Shown in pieces: positions 1-8,430 of a DNA stretch of 64,000 nucleotides; the stretch's first letter is position 1, and each line of letters starts with the position of its first letter. The stretch is taken from the NCBI GenBank assembly GCA_964370605.1, contig CAYJJX010000011.1, positions 1 to 64,000 of the forward strand, written 5' to 3'. This stretch comes from CAYJBH01 sp964370605 (GTDB lineage Bacteria > Bacillota > Clostridia > Oscillospirales > Ruminococcaceae). The position numbers and the translations under genes were made by a program. The notes below the pieces were generated by a model. It saw nothing but the letters and a program-made list of their open reading frames with translations, had not been told where the DNA came from and did no database searches.

Positions 1-69
1 GACGACCTGCTCATTACGAATGAGCTGCACTGCCAGCTGTGCTACACAAGCAATATGGAAGAGGAGTAA
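1..69 (+). CDS. C-terminal end of an unidentified protein (cut by window edge)
   Basis: Frame 1 is open from the first base to a TAA at 67-69 and encodes 22 residues ending in ...YTSNMEEE, with two cysteines spaced C-x2-C. The start lies outside the window. The tail is too short to assign to a family. No hairpin with a T-run follows the stop, and the next gene is on the other strand. The call rests only on the open frame reaching the window edge, so it could be chance. Confidence 0.4.
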   Translation, partial: DDLLITNELHCQLCYTSNMEEE

Positions 70-160
70 TCCGCCTCGTTTTTTGTTGTCGACTTCACAA
101 AAACAGCGCCAGCCGCCAAAAGCAACAGAGCAACCGCAATGTGTACAATAGACAGCTTAT

Positions 161-188
161 ATTATACCACATAAATTAATATTTTCAA
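161..188 (-). promoter_or_regulatory. Candidate sigma-A promoter firing leftward
   Basis: On the minus strand there is TTGAAA (183-188), a 16-base spacer and TATAAT (161-166). Transcription would run leftward toward position 1. No minus-strand gene with an ATG/GTG start and a ribosome binding site follows within the window. The element may therefore be fortuitous, drive a small RNA, or feed something beyond the edge. Confidence 0.35.
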
Positions 189-206
189 GCCGTCAAAATA
201 AACAAA

Positions 207-803
207 TTATATTTTTTTAAGCTCTTCCATCGCTTCGGAATAAAGGGCGCTGTTGCCTGTTAGGGTCGCAAGCATACATTTATACACTTCATTGCCCTTG
301 TCAAAAAGTCGTTTTTCGATATATTCAGCAAGATTTTCCTCGTCAATCGTCATCGAGACGGTAAAAATCTCGATATCTTTGTCCAAAATTGCACAGGTGA
401 CACGATAATCACCGTGCTGTGTCTTTTTGACACTTACTCTTGTGTATTCCGCGAGTTTAGTGTATTCAAGGCAATTTATCGCAGCCTTATATGCCGATTC
501 GCGGACCGTAAGCGGCACTTCGGTATACAGCGATTGTGCTACCATATGCCCATCTTCCGTTACGGTATATCCGCCGTTTTCGTCCATCAAAACCAAACGA
601 TTTTTTTCAAGCCGTGAAAGCGCGTCACCGATTTCAAAGAAGTTTACCAGCTCGTTTTCCACCATGGCACGCTCAAGTTGATACTGTGTGATCGGCTCTT
701 TCATTGTGTCGATAAGATAGCACATCAGCACACGAATGGTGTGCTTTGAGTTGAGCCCTCCCGGTTTTACGCCGGCGGTCATGGCATCAAAATCAAGATT
801 CAT
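207..803 (-). CDS. DUF4364-like winged-helix regulatory protein
   Basis: This 198-residue protein resembles the DUF4364 family of Firmicutes, thought to be PadR-like winged-helix proteins of unknown target. Residues ~20-90 look like a helical DNA-binding domain (a 'QYQLERAM' helix, then 'ALSRLEKNRLV' and a 'GYTVTEDG' wing). The C-terminal ~100 residues form an alpha/beta domain with no catalytic motif. The ATG at 803 has AAAGGA seven bases upstream and its own TTGAAT-17-TATAAT promoter. It is transcribed divergently from the hydrolase at 1003. The family assignment is from sequence impression; the regulated gene is unknown, and the divergent hydrolase is one candidate. Confidence 0.8.
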   Translation of the reverse strand: MNLDFDAMTAGVKPGGLNSKHTIRVLMCYLIDTMKEPITQYQLERAMVENELVNFFEIGDALSRLEKNRLVLMDENGGYTVTEDGHMVAQSLYTEVPLTVRESAYKAAINCLEYTKLAEYTRVSVKKTQHGDYRVTCAILDKDIEIFTVSMTIDEENLAEYIEKRLFDKGNEVYKCMLATLTGNSALYSEAMEELKKI

Positions 804-853
804 TTTGCTATCCTTTCATTAGTTTATGCGGCATATAGTTATCTTTCTCATAC

Positions 854-882
854 ATTATAATACTTTTTGCGTTACGATTCAA
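854..882 (-). promoter_or_regulatory. Sigma-A promoter of the DUF4364 gene
   Basis: On the minus strand there is TTGAAT (877-882), a 17-base spacer and TATAAT (854-859), about 50 bases before the ATG at 803. Confidence 0.75.
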
Positions 883-943
883 CACTGTTTCAAATATTTT
901 TACCGCAAATAATTACATAATGCGACAACGCCACCCCTTATAC

Positions 944-973
944 TTGACAATAGCTTATCATACAATATATAAT
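944..973 (+). promoter_or_regulatory. Sigma-A promoter of the hydrolase/ABC-F pair
   Basis: TTGACA (944-949), an 18-base spacer and TATAAT (968-973) lie about 30 bases before the start codon at 1003. Both hexamers match consensus exactly. The intergenic region 804-1002 therefore holds two divergent promoters. Confidence 0.85.
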
Positions 974-1002
974 ACAACTAACGGTGTAAAAGTGAGGTTA
1001 TG

Positions 1003-1956
1003 ATGCGCGAATTTACAATGAGTACACTGCCGTCGACAGACGGAGAAAATATTCTTGCAGTCTATACCATGTTGCCGCCGGACAAAGAGAAGATTGGCGT
1101 GGTTCAGCTTGTGCATGGAATGACAGAACACATTGCAAGATATCGCCATTTCGCTGAATTTTTATCCGATGCAGGGTACATTGTCGTCGGTAACGATCAT
1201 CTCGGTCATGGCAAAACCTCTGAGAATGGTGGTAAGGATGGTTATTTCGGAAGAAAAGGAAGCCACCTGTTTGTTCTGCGCGATATTGTGAAGCTGATGG
1301 AGCAAACAAAGTCACTCTATGGTGATCTGCCATATTTTATCTTCGGTCACAGCATGGGGAGCTTTTTTACAAGGGTATTGTGCTATACCTACAAGAGCAA
1401 AATGCCAACAGGAGTTATTATAAGTGGAACCGGCGGGCCGAATTCATCGATAAAATCAGCCCTGTTCATGTCGGACGTGTTTCGTATTTTGAGAGGGCAG
1501 TATGGCTACTCAAAGATGCTGAATAACCTTGCTTTTAAAGGGTTTAACCTTGGGATCAAAGAGCCGCGTACCGATCTTGATTGGTTGACAAGAGATGAAT
1601 CGGTCGTCGATATATATATCAAAGATAAAAAGTGTATGTTTAAGTTCACCACTTCGGCATTACATGAACTTTTTTCGATACACTACAAGGCAAACGAACC
1701 CTCGCTAGTCATGAGAACCCCGAAAGATCTGCCAATGCTTTTCATAAGCGGCACCGAAGATCCGGTGGGTCTATATGGCGTCGGCGTTGCCGAAGCGTTT
1801 GAACTCTATCAAAAAGCAGAAATTAAAGACCTTACACTGCGCCTTTATCCTGATGCTCGGCATGAACTTATAAACGAAACAAACAAAGACGAGGTATTTG
1901 CTCAGCTATTGACATGGCTGAATGCACATAATAAAAATGATTCTGCAACTAACTGA
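1003..1956 (+). CDS. Alpha/beta hydrolase, monoacylglycerol lipase-like (serine lysophospholipase family)
   Basis: A 317-residue protein of the Hydrolase_4 (monoglyceride lipase/lysophospholipase) type, predicted to hydrolyse ester bonds of small lipids in the cytoplasm. The nucleophile elbow is GHSMGS (Ser near residue 117). The oxyanion-hole region is VHGMTEH near residue 38. The acid is in 'SGTEDPVG' and the triad His in 'DARHELIN'. No signal peptide is visible. ATG codons sit at 1000, 1003 and 1018; GTGAGG at 992-997 gives usable spacing only for 1003. The 3' end overlaps the next gene by 20 bases, implying co-transcription and translational coupling. The true substrate cannot be read from sequence. 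Confidence 0.9.
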   Translation: MREFTMSTLPSTDGENILAVYTMLPPDKEKIGVVQLVHGMTEHIARYRHFAEFLSDAGYIVVGNDHLGHGKTSENGGKDGYFGRKGSHLFVLRDIVKLMEQTKSLYGDLPYFIFGHSMGSFFTRVLCYTYKSKMPTGVIISGTGGPNSSIKSALFMSDVFRILRGQYGYSKMLNNLAFKGFNLGIKEPRTDLDWLTRDESVVDIYIKDKKCMFKFTTSALHELFSIHYKANEPSLVMRTPKDLPMLFISGTEDPVGLYGVGVAEAFELYQKAEIKDLTLRLYPDARHELINETNKDEVFAQLLTWLNAHNKNDSATN

Positions 1957-3808
1957 TATTAAGAAATACTACGGAGCGAATGAGATACTCAGCGGTGTGA
2001 CCGCGACCGTCTCGGTCGACGATAGAATTGCTATCATCGGAGAAAACGGAGCCGGTAAAACAACTTTGCTTAAGATTATTGCCGGCGACCTTCAACGGGA
2101 CGACGGCGAATTGTTCATAGCACGCGGTCTGCGCGTTGGATACCTTTCGCAACATAATGATTTTGCGGCGGACAGTACCATATTCACCGAGATGAAAACC
2201 GCCTTTAATACGGCTAGAGAAGCCCTTTCGCGTATGCGAGAGATTGAGGCCTTGTTGATTGATCGGCACGACGACCCGGAACTTATCGAGGAACACGACA
2301 GGGCTGAGAGGATTGTACTTGCCTGTGACTACTATAACGCCGACACCCGCATCAACAAGCTGTTGCAGGGCTTTGGCTTTTCTAAGCATCAATACGACCT
2401 TAAAACACACAATCTGTCGGGCGGTGAAGCGACTCGCTTGCGCCTTGCAAAGCTGTTGCTCGGTGCGCCCGACATTCTTCTTCTGGACGAGCCGACCAAC
2501 CATCTCGATTTTGCCACCATCAATTTCTTGGAACAAGAACTTCTCGACTTCAAGGGTGCAGTAATTTCTGTAACACATGATAGGGCGTTTATCGACAATG
2601 TTTGCAAGACTATTTGGGAGGTTGAGCGAGGTGTTCTGATCGAGTTCAAGGGCCGTTTTGAAAATTATTTCGACGAAAAACTTGCCATTGCGGAGCAACA
2701 ACAAAAAAAACGTGATGCCGAGATCAAAACGGTGAAAAAACTTGAGGAGTATATAGCGAAAAACAAGGTGAGAGCCTCTACCGCTAAAATGGCAAAAAGC
2801 CGTGAAAAGCAACTTGCAAGAATTACCGTCACCGATAAACCAATCATCGCAAAAAACCGATTCAGGTTCGGTTTTTCGGTCACAAGTGAACCCTACAAAG
2901 ATATTCTAACCTGCAAAGACCTCTTTGTTTCTGCCGGAGAGAAGTCGTTGATAGAGGATGCACAGCTCACACTGCTTCGCGGAGAAAAGCTTATCATAGC
3001 AGGAGAAAACGGTTCCGGCAAATCAACTTTTTTGAAGGTGTTGACCAAGGAAGAAAAGGCACAGGGTTATATCCGTTTTGGACTTGGTGTTCAGACATCG
3101 ATATTTCGCCAGCATCAGCAAAAACGTGGCGGACGAGTCATAGATGCAATCCGTGCACTGCGACCGAAGTTTACCGAACAGGAGGCGCGTGATCTGCTTG
3201 CGAGGTTTTTGTTTCGCGGAGACGATGTCTTTGCTGAATGTACAACTCTTTCAGGCGGCGAATCTTCACGACTGCGTCTTGCCGAAATGACGTTGGAACA
3301 ATCAAATTTTCTTATGATGGATGAGCCGACCAACCATCTTGACCTGTTCACACGCGAGAGCCTGACAAATGCACTTTGTGCCTATGAGGGTACACTGCTT
3401 ATTGTTTCGCACGATCGATATCTCATGGCTCATCTTGACTGTCCGATACTTTATATTCGAAACAAATCACTTGTCCGATATGAAAATTATAGTCAAATGA
3501 TCGACAGCATTACCGATCGTGCAGAACAAGCCGAAACAGTTCAAAAGGAGCGAGCCGAGCCGAATCGAAGCAAAGAAGGGCGCAAAAAAAGGGCGCAGGC
3601 ACGTCAGCGCCTACGCGAGCTTGAAGTTGAGATAGAGCGGTGTGAATCATTGATAGCAGAACTTGGCGGCGAGCTTGTGAAGCCGGATGTTTGTACCGAT
3701 CATACAAGATTGACCGAAATCACAAACAAACTGGAACAAACTCATATCGAACACGACAGCGCATTTGAAGAGTGGGAAAGTTTGATGGCAGAAAATCTTG
3801 ATGAATAG
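1937..3808 (+). CDS. ABC-F family ATPase (ribosome-associated)
   Basis: A 623-residue protein with two ABC ATPase domains and no membrane segments, as in ABC-F factors that act at the ribosome E site in translation or antibiotic protection. Domain 1 has Walker A GENGAGKT (~35-42), signature LSGGE and Walker B LLLDEPTNHLD. A charged linker (the P-site tRNA interaction region) follows. Domain 2 has GENGSGKS, LSGGESS and MMDEPTNHLD. Both catalytic Glu residues are present. The last ~100 residues are a Lys/Arg/Glu-rich coiled coil. The ATG at 1937 is preferred because family members begin with a short strand like MILQL; an in-frame ATG at 1922 also exists. Whether it confers resistance or is housekeeping cannot be told. 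Confidence 0.93.
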   Translation: MILQLTDIKKYYGANEILSGVTATVSVDDRIAIIGENGAGKTTLLKIIAGDLQRDDGELFIARGLRVGYLSQHNDFAADSTIFTEMKTAFNTAREALSRMREIEALLIDRHDDPELIEEHDRAERIVLACDYYNADTRINKLLQGFGFSKHQYDLKTHNLSGGEATRLRLAKLLLGAPDILLLDEPTNHLDFATINFLEQELLDFKGAVISVTHDRAFIDNVCKTIWEVERGVLIEFKGRFENYFDEKLAIAEQQQKKRDAEIKTVKKLEEYIAKNKVRASTAKMAKSREKQLARITVTDKPIIAKNRFRFGFSVTSEPYKDILTCKDLFVSAGEKSLIEDAQLTLLRGEKLIIAGENGSGKSTFLKVLTKEEKAQGYIRFGLGVQTSIFRQHQQKRGGRVIDAIRALRPKFTEQEARDLLARFLFRGDDVFAECTTLSGGESSRLRLAEMTLEQSNFLMMDEPTNHLDLFTRESLTNALCAYEGTLLIVSHDRYLMAHLDCPILYIRNKSLVRYENYSQMIDSITDRAEQAETVQKERAEPNRSKEGRKKRAQARQRLRELEVEIERCESLIAELGGELVKPDVCTDHTRLTEITNKLEQTHIEHDSAFEEWESLMAENLDE

Positions 3809-3852
3809 TCAAAAAATTAACATAACCAAAAACACGCATAGGCAATACTACA

Positions 3853-4890
3853 TTATTCGCCTTTATCCTTTAATTTTGGCGGTATCATGCTGCCGAGTGG
3901 CGATGAAGTTGCCGCCTCTATTAGATCTTTATTTGAAATATGAGTATATATCTCGGTCGTGGACACATGCTCATGGCCGAGTATTTCTTTGAGTGCCAAC
4001 ATATCGGCTTTACCATACTGATAAAGAAGTGTAGCGGCAGTATGGCGCAGTTTATGTGCCGAATATCCCATGCCCGAAAGTCCGGCACGGTTCAGTGCAC
4101 CCTCTACGATTTGTTGTACGCGTCGATTTGAAAGACTTTTTCTTGTCTTGGGACTAATAAAAAGAGAGTTTTCATCGATAATATTTTCAATAGCGTTGCG
4201 ATCTTTCATATAGGCTTCGATCGCCTTGATACAGGCATCATTCAGATATACCATGCGTTCTTTATTGCCCTTACCTACAACCTTTAGGCTATCTTTACGT
4301 ATGTCATTGATTTTTATGCCACAAAGCTCGGAAAGTCGCATTCCGCAGTTCAAAAACAGAACCAAAATGCAGTATTCACGAGAATTGAGAACAACATCTG
4401 CCGAAAGCAATTTTTTGCTGTCATGCAAAGTTAGATATTTTGGCAACGCTTTTCTCGGAGAAGGCGTTGTTATATCTTTTGCTGGATTTTCTGTTAATAA
4501 CCCCATATCGACCGTCATAAACTTGTAAAAGCCCTTTATAGCCGAGAGTTTTCGAGAGCGAGCAGTGATTCCGACCCCATTTGTTTTGCGCACCGTATTT
4601 TCACGGTTTCCGGCAAGAAAACTCAGAAAAGAATAGATGTCACGGCGTGTTATTGAGGCGAAAAAATCGATGTCAAGGTGTTTCACTTCACATTCGTTGT
4701 CGATCGTGTTGTTGAAACGGTTTTCACGGTTCATGATCATAAAACGAAGAAACATTTTAAGATCAAGGTAATATCCGTTTATAGTGCGCTCCGAGCGACC
4801 TTTAACAACCCTCAAATGTCGAAGAAAGTCCTCAACATGCTCCGGGCAATCGTCGTAGGTCTTATTTTTGGAAAAAACGTAGCTGCTCAT
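3853..4890 (-). CDS. Tyrosine recombinase, XerC/XerD-like
   Basis: A 345-residue tyrosine recombinase that would cut and rejoin DNA through a 3'-phosphotyrosine. The N-terminal ~150 residues hold a SAM-like core-binding domain with a longer linker than E. coli XerC/D. The catalytic set is complete: Arg185 (GMRLSEL), Lys207 (VGKGNK), His279-x2-Arg282 (SAHKLRH), His306 (LGHEHVS) and Tyr315 (TEIYTH). It has its own promoter (TTGACA-17-TACAAT) and a short leader with no obvious ribosome binding site. It is convergent with the ABC-F gene and borders a repeat-bearing non-coding stretch. It could be the chromosome-dimer Xer recombinase of this lineage or a dedicated recombinase for a local site; no phage or integron genes are present. 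Confidence 0.92.
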   Translation of the reverse strand: MSSYVFSKNKTYDDCPEHVEDFLRHLRVVKGRSERTINGYYLDLKMFLRFMIMNRENRFNNTIDNECEVKHLDIDFFASITRRDIYSFLSFLAGNRENTVRKTNGVGITARSRKLSAIKGFYKFMTVDMGLLTENPAKDITTPSPRKALPKYLTLHDSKKLLSADVVLNSREYCILVLFLNCGMRLSELCGIKINDIRKDSLKVVGKGNKERMVYLNDACIKAIEAYMKDRNAIENIIDENSLFISPKTRKSLSNRRVQQIVEGALNRAGLSGMGYSAHKLRHTAATLLYQYGKADMLALKEILGHEHVSTTEIYTHISNKDLIEAATSSPLGSMIPPKLKDKGE

Positions 4891-4919
4891 ATACTAAAAA
4901 CCATATTTCTTTAGCACAA

Positions 4920-4948
4920 ATTGTATCATTTATGCCAAAAAATGTCAA
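4920..4948 (-). promoter_or_regulatory. Sigma-A promoter of the recombinase gene
   Basis: On the minus strand there is TTGACA (4943-4948), a 17-base spacer and TACAAT (4920-4925). The -10 lies about 30 bases before the ATG, so the leader would be only ~20 nt. Confidence 0.8.
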
Positions 4949-5141
4949 TAGAAGGCGGTAGGAAGGGGAGAGCACCAAAAAATCAAAAAAGGTAGTTGTG
5001 TAAAATATTTAAGTTACTCAATAAAGCGTAATAAACCTGAAATAGTGCTGCTAAAGCGAACCGAAGTGTAAATGATAGTGTATTATATAGTATTAACCAT
5101 AATAAGTTGTAAGACATATCATCTCAGCAGATGCAGTAAAC

Positions 5142-5280
5142 CGTAAGTCACTGAACTTAGCGAACAGCAAATCATGCAAATCAAGCAAACTGCAAGTAAT
5201 GTAAATGTAGCGAGCTAACAGCAATGTGAATTTAAAAGTACTAAGCCAATTGTAGCAAAGCGTAAGTCACACAAACTTAA
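5142..5280 (+). repeat. Imperfect direct repeats (CGTAAGTCAC...AACTTA) with interposed GCAAAT words
   Basis: The two end copies are 5142-5160 and 5261-5280. They share CGTAAGTCAC, then after a few bases AACTTA. Between them, 5165-5212 carries tandem-like words spaced 8-10 bases (GCAAATCAT, GCAAATCAA, GCAAACTGC, GTAAATGTA). The words are degenerate, so this is not a clean microsatellite, and no CRISPR-like constant repeat is present. Confidence 0.5.
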
Positions 5281-5335
5281 GAAAGCCATACATAATAAGC
5301 TCATTAAACAAGAGTTCATTTTTTTCTCTCCCCTC

Positions 5336-5365
5336 AATTTCGCTAAATTTTTATTTAGCGAAATT
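5336..5365. repeat. Perfect 30-bp palindrome, possible recombinase core site
   Basis: AATTTCGCTAAAT at 5336-5348 is repeated exactly inverted at 5353-5365, with TTTT between. Read as two 11-bp arms around an 8-bp centre, it has the geometry of a tyrosine recombinase core site. No T-run follows on either strand, so it is not a normal intrinsic terminator. It lies about 450 bp upstream of the recombinase start codon. Confidence 0.55.
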
Positions 5366-5490
5366 ACATGTGTATAAAAAAGAGATATCCCCTAAAAATC
5401 AGAGATTAAAAGTTATGTAACAAATGTCATTGTCAATGGTTGTTGGTTTAATGAGATTAGACGCTTGTCAATTTGATGGCGTTGATATCA

Positions 5491-5521
5491 TGTGAAAACA
5501 CCACCGGCATAACCGGTGGTG
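5491..5521 (-). terminator. Intrinsic terminator after the GNAT gene
   Basis: A 9-bp GC-rich stem, CACCACCGG / CCGGTGGTG (5499-5507 with 5513-5521), has a 5-base loop. On the minus strand it is followed by a short T-rich run (TGTTTTCA). It starts 5 bases after the stop of the acetyltransferase gene. Confidence 0.85.
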
Positions 5522-5526
5522 CAAAT

Positions 5527-6003
5527 TCAATCTTCTTGTTTGATAGTTGCTTGCGAATTTTGTTCGTCCAGATTTTTTCCCATTACGACTAAGCTGTTCC
5601 AACTACTGTATCCGCGTTGATTATAGAAAGTTTCTTTATCCTCCCTATCGGTAAGCAAATATGTTGTGGTGACGCCCTGTGCCTTTAGTCGATTTTCAAA
5701 CTCTGCAAGCAATTGGGTGCCGATCCCTTTACCTTGATGTGTTGGATCAATTAAAAAGCTTTTAATTAAAAATTGTCTGCAACTATGATAAGTTTCGGCG
5801 ACACCTAGTATTGCCCCAATTATATTATTGTCTTCATCGACGCAAACTAAACCGTATGCATCACGACAATTAATCATTTCATCAAGTCGCAAGCTCGCTA
5901 TCTCGACCGTCCATTTATCATTCCAAGGCGGAGCGTTGTATGTTTTTATATAAAGCAGTGCCAATTCGTGAATATGCTCGTCTAATATTTGTTTATAAAT
6001 CAT
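5527..6003 (-). CDS. GNAT-family N-acetyltransferase
   Basis: A 158-residue protein of the GNAT fold, transferring an acetyl group from acetyl-CoA to an unknown amine. The core is visible: a strand with 'GLVCVDEDNNIIGAILG', then the acetyl-CoA loop 'HQGKGIGTQLL' (the Q/R-x-x-G-x-G/A motif), then 'FYNQRGY' near the end, typical of motif B. In-frame ATGs also occur at 6048 and 6036. The ATG at 6003 is chosen because the fold begins there (MIYKQILDEH) and only it has an AGGA at workable distance. It lies about 50 bases after mutS2 on the same strand, so it may be the last gene of that operon, closed by the terminator at 5491-5521. Confidence 0.85.
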   Translation of the reverse strand: MIYKQILDEHIHELALLYIKTYNAPPWNDKWTVEIASLRLDEMINCRDAYGLVCVDEDNNIIGAILGVAETYHSCRQFLIKSFLIDPTHQGKGIGTQLLAEFENRLKAQGVTTTYLLTDREDKETFYNQRGYSSWNSLVVMGKNLDEQNSQATIKQED

Positions 6004-6057
6004 TATATTCGTTATTCCTGCTGTTGTTTCACGCATACTTTTGAACATGTGAAAAAA

Positions 6058-8430
6058 TTATTTTAGCTCCGCTATGGTGACACCGTCTTCCCCCTCGCCA
6101 TACAGGCCAAGACGATATGATTTTATGCTTCGGTGTGATTTGAGATGCTGATGCAGTCCTTTTCGTAGTGCACCTGTCCCCTTTCCGTGTACAAGATATA
6201 CCATGTTCAAACCGGACATTACCGCATTGTCAATGAAGATATCTGCAAGCATACATGCCTCATCGATGTTTTTGCCGATCAGCATCAGCTCGCTGGAGGC
6301 TTTTCTATCGGCATTTGAGGTCACCGAATTACGACGCTCCTGCCTGCGGGTCTTGCTGTCGTTTTGCATACCAGACTTTGCCGCCGCTAAACGTGAAAAC
6401 GCAATGGTTGAACGTATATTGCCCGATACCACAACCGCTGTTTTTTTGTTTTTGTCTACCGAAAATACCGATACATTTCGTTTTAGATCAATCGAATATA
6501 CGGAATCGCCGACGTTGCAGCCGCTTATTGGTTTGAAATCCTTGTCGTCGTTGTCTTTGCCAAGGCGAGAAAGTCCGGCTTCTGATCGTTTGAGTAGATC
6601 CTTTGCCGCCGCCGCTTTTTCTGCACCGCTGATTCGCTCATCACGTTGCAATTTTCGCATCTCATCGAGCAGTTTATGCGCCTCGTTTTCGGTATCGGAA
6701 AGAGTCTTTTTCGCCTGCCTTTTAGCATCGTCGATCAGCTCCTGCGCCTTGATTTGTGCCTTGCTTTGAGCGTGTTTTGCGGCATCAAGTGCAGTCGATG
6801 CTTGAGATTTTAACATTTCGATATATTCATTTTGATTGTGCATATCGAGTTTTAGGCTGTCAAGCTCTGCCAAAACCTTTTCAAAACGCTTATTTTCGGC
6901 GCTGAGATGCAGTGAGGCGGAATCGATGAGTTGTTGTGATAATCCGAGGCGTCTGCCGATTAAAAAAGCGTTGGAGCGTCCCGGAACACCGAGAATAATT
7001 TTATAGGTGGGCCGAAGTGTCGCCACATCGAATTCACAGCTCGCATTTTGTACCCTATCGGTCTCAAGCGCAAATATCTTCAGCTCTGCATAGTGGGTTG
7101 TAGCGATGGTAAATGCACCGAGTTCCATAAGTTGTTCGATTATTGCGGTAGCAAGGGCGGCACCTTCAGCAGGATCGGTACCGGATCCGAGTTCATCCAA
7201 TAGAACAAGTGAATTTTTATCGACGTTATCAAGAATTGTTTTAATATTTTTGATATGAGAGGAAAAAGTGGAAAGACTTTGTTCAATGCTCTGTTCGTCG
7301 CCGATATCTACATAGATTTCGTCAAAGCGTGACACTACACTGCGATGTGATGCCGGAATCAAAAATCCATGCGATGCCATGGTAAGAAGCAGTCCCACCG
7401 TTTTGAGTGTGACCGTCTTTCCGCCGGTGTTGGGGCCGGTGATAATGAGTGTGTCATATTCTTCGCCAAGAGTTACATCAATTGGCACCACCTCATCACG
7501 TGCGATAAGTGGATGCCGTGCAGATACAAGCGAAAAGGCGTTGCTTTTCGATACGCTGGGCATTTCGGCACGCTGTGCAATGGCAAGCCGTGCTTTAGAG
7601 AGCAGAATGTCCAGCTCTACTACCGCGTTGTAGCTGTTTACCAATCGTTCCGATACAACAGCCACTATGCCGGTAAAATCGATCAATATGCGCTCTATTT
7701 CACGTTGCTCCTCATTTTTGAGCCGTAGAATCTTTGCGTTCGCCTCGACTACTGCCGTCGGCTCGACAAAAATAGTGGAACCGGAGGCGGAAACATCGTG
7801 AATAACACCGGAAAAGTCGCCTTTATGTTCGGCTTTGATCGGCACGACATAGCGACCGTTTCTCATAGTCACAACGTTATCCTGCAAAAAGCGACTGCTC
7901 TCTTGTGAGCGCACTGTGCGTTCCAGCTTGTCCTTGATAGAAAGTTCGGTGTTCACAATTTCACGTCGTATGCGTGCAAGCTCCGCACTTGCCTTGTCTG
8001 ACATTTCGGTCTCGGATAGAATGGATTCCTCTAAACGCTCGGCGAGCTCTTTATTTTGGTAGATAAAGAAAAAGTCCTCGTCAAGAACCATGTTGAAGTT
8101 TTCCACGCTGTCACGAAAGCGGAGCAATCGATCGGCGTTTTTAAGGAGCGACAGCACCGAGAGCAACTCCCCCATAGACAACATGCCGGACAGCTGTGCA
8201 CGCTTTGTTATAGACAAAAACTCGGAAGAGATACTGAAAAGTGACGGCGCACCCTGTGCCTGACACATCACTGTAATTGCATCGGTCTTTTGGAGCATTT
8301 GTTCCATCTCATAGGAATTTTCGGCATGTTTGCATGATAAAATTGACTGTTTAGCCTGCTCGCACACGGCAAACTCCGCAGTTTTTGAAAGTATTATATC
8401 AAACTCAAGTAGTTTATGATTTCTGTTCAT
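6058..8430 (-). CDS. mutS2: Endonuclease MutS2
   Basis: A 790-residue MutS2, the usual length. These proteins bind branched or collided-ribosome structures and act in recombination control and ribosome rescue rather than mismatch repair. The N-terminal mismatch-recognition domain of MutS is absent. A core/clamp region (~1-320) precedes Walker A TGPNTGGKT (331-339), Walker B 'LVLLDELGSGTDPAEG' and the 'TTHYAELK' switch. A long Lys/Glu/Ala coiled-coil follows (~520-630). The C-terminal Smr domain carries the 'HGKGTGALRKGL' motif. The start overlaps the end of recO by 17 bases. Confidence 0.96.
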   Translation of the reverse strand: MNRNHKLLEFDIILSKTAEFAVCEQAKQSILSCKHAENSYEMEQMLQKTDAITVMCQAQGAPSLFSISSEFLSITKRAQLSGMLSMGELLSVLSLLKNADRLLRFRDSVENFNMVLDEDFFFIYQNKELAERLEESILSETEMSDKASAELARIRREIVNTELSIKDKLERTVRSQESSRFLQDNVVTMRNGRYVVPIKAEHKGDFSGVIHDVSASGSTIFVEPTAVVEANAKILRLKNEEQREIERILIDFTGIVAVVSERLVNSYNAVVELDILLSKARLAIAQRAEMPSVSKSNAFSLVSARHPLIARDEVVPIDVTLGEEYDTLIITGPNTGGKTVTLKTVGLLLTMASHGFLIPASHRSVVSRFDEIYVDIGDEQSIEQSLSTFSSHIKNIKTILDNVDKNSLVLLDELGSGTDPAEGAALATAIIEQLMELGAFTIATTHYAELKIFALETDRVQNASCEFDVATLRPTYKIILGVPGRSNAFLIGRRLGLSQQLIDSASLHLSAENKRFEKVLAELDSLKLDMHNQNEYIEMLKSQASTALDAAKHAQSKAQIKAQELIDDAKRQAKKTLSDTENEAHKLLDEMRKLQRDERISGAEKAAAAKDLLKRSEAGLSRLGKDNDDKDFKPISGCNVGDSVYSIDLKRNVSVFSVDKNKKTAVVVSGNIRSTIAFSRLAAAKSGMQNDSKTRRQERRNSVTSNADRKASSELMLIGKNIDEACMLADIFIDNAVMSGLNMVYLVHGKGTGALRKGLHQHLKSHRSIKSYRLGLYGEGEDGVTIAELK

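Larger units (their letters stand above)
4949..5490. other. Gene-free A-rich stretch between recombinase and GNAT genes
   Basis: The longest stretch without a recognisable gene. No frame of useful length with a ribosome binding site is open on either strand. From about 5020 to 5300 the plus strand is A-rich and full of short related words built on GCAAAT, GTAAAT and GTAAGTCAC. From 5310 it changes to a T/C-rich tract, a perfect palindrome (5336-5365) and unstructured AT-rich sequence. It may be a decayed gene, a recombination locus or an untranslated RNA; nothing seen decides between them. Confidence 0.6.

Noticed and set aside
34..160. Minus-strand hydrophobic frame ('HIAVALLLLAAGAVFV') behind the promoter at 161-188
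   Set aside because: It has no ATG/GTG start and no ribosome binding site, and it would begin at the transcription start itself.
1949..2812. 287-codon minus-strand frame within the ABC-F gene
   Set aside because: It is antisense to a clear ABC-F protein, has no family motif, and reads as a shadow of codon use.
5142..5280. CRISPR array
   Set aside because: The repeat words are short and degenerate, there are no constant-length spacers, and no cas genes are near.
5336..5365. Palindrome as an intrinsic terminator
   Set aside because: There is no T-run on either strand after the stem, and the adjacent genes end elsewhere (the GNAT gene has its own terminator).
5400..5440. dif-like site around TTATGTAAC
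   Set aside because: Only one half resembles a Firmicute dif arm; the opposite arm does not match.
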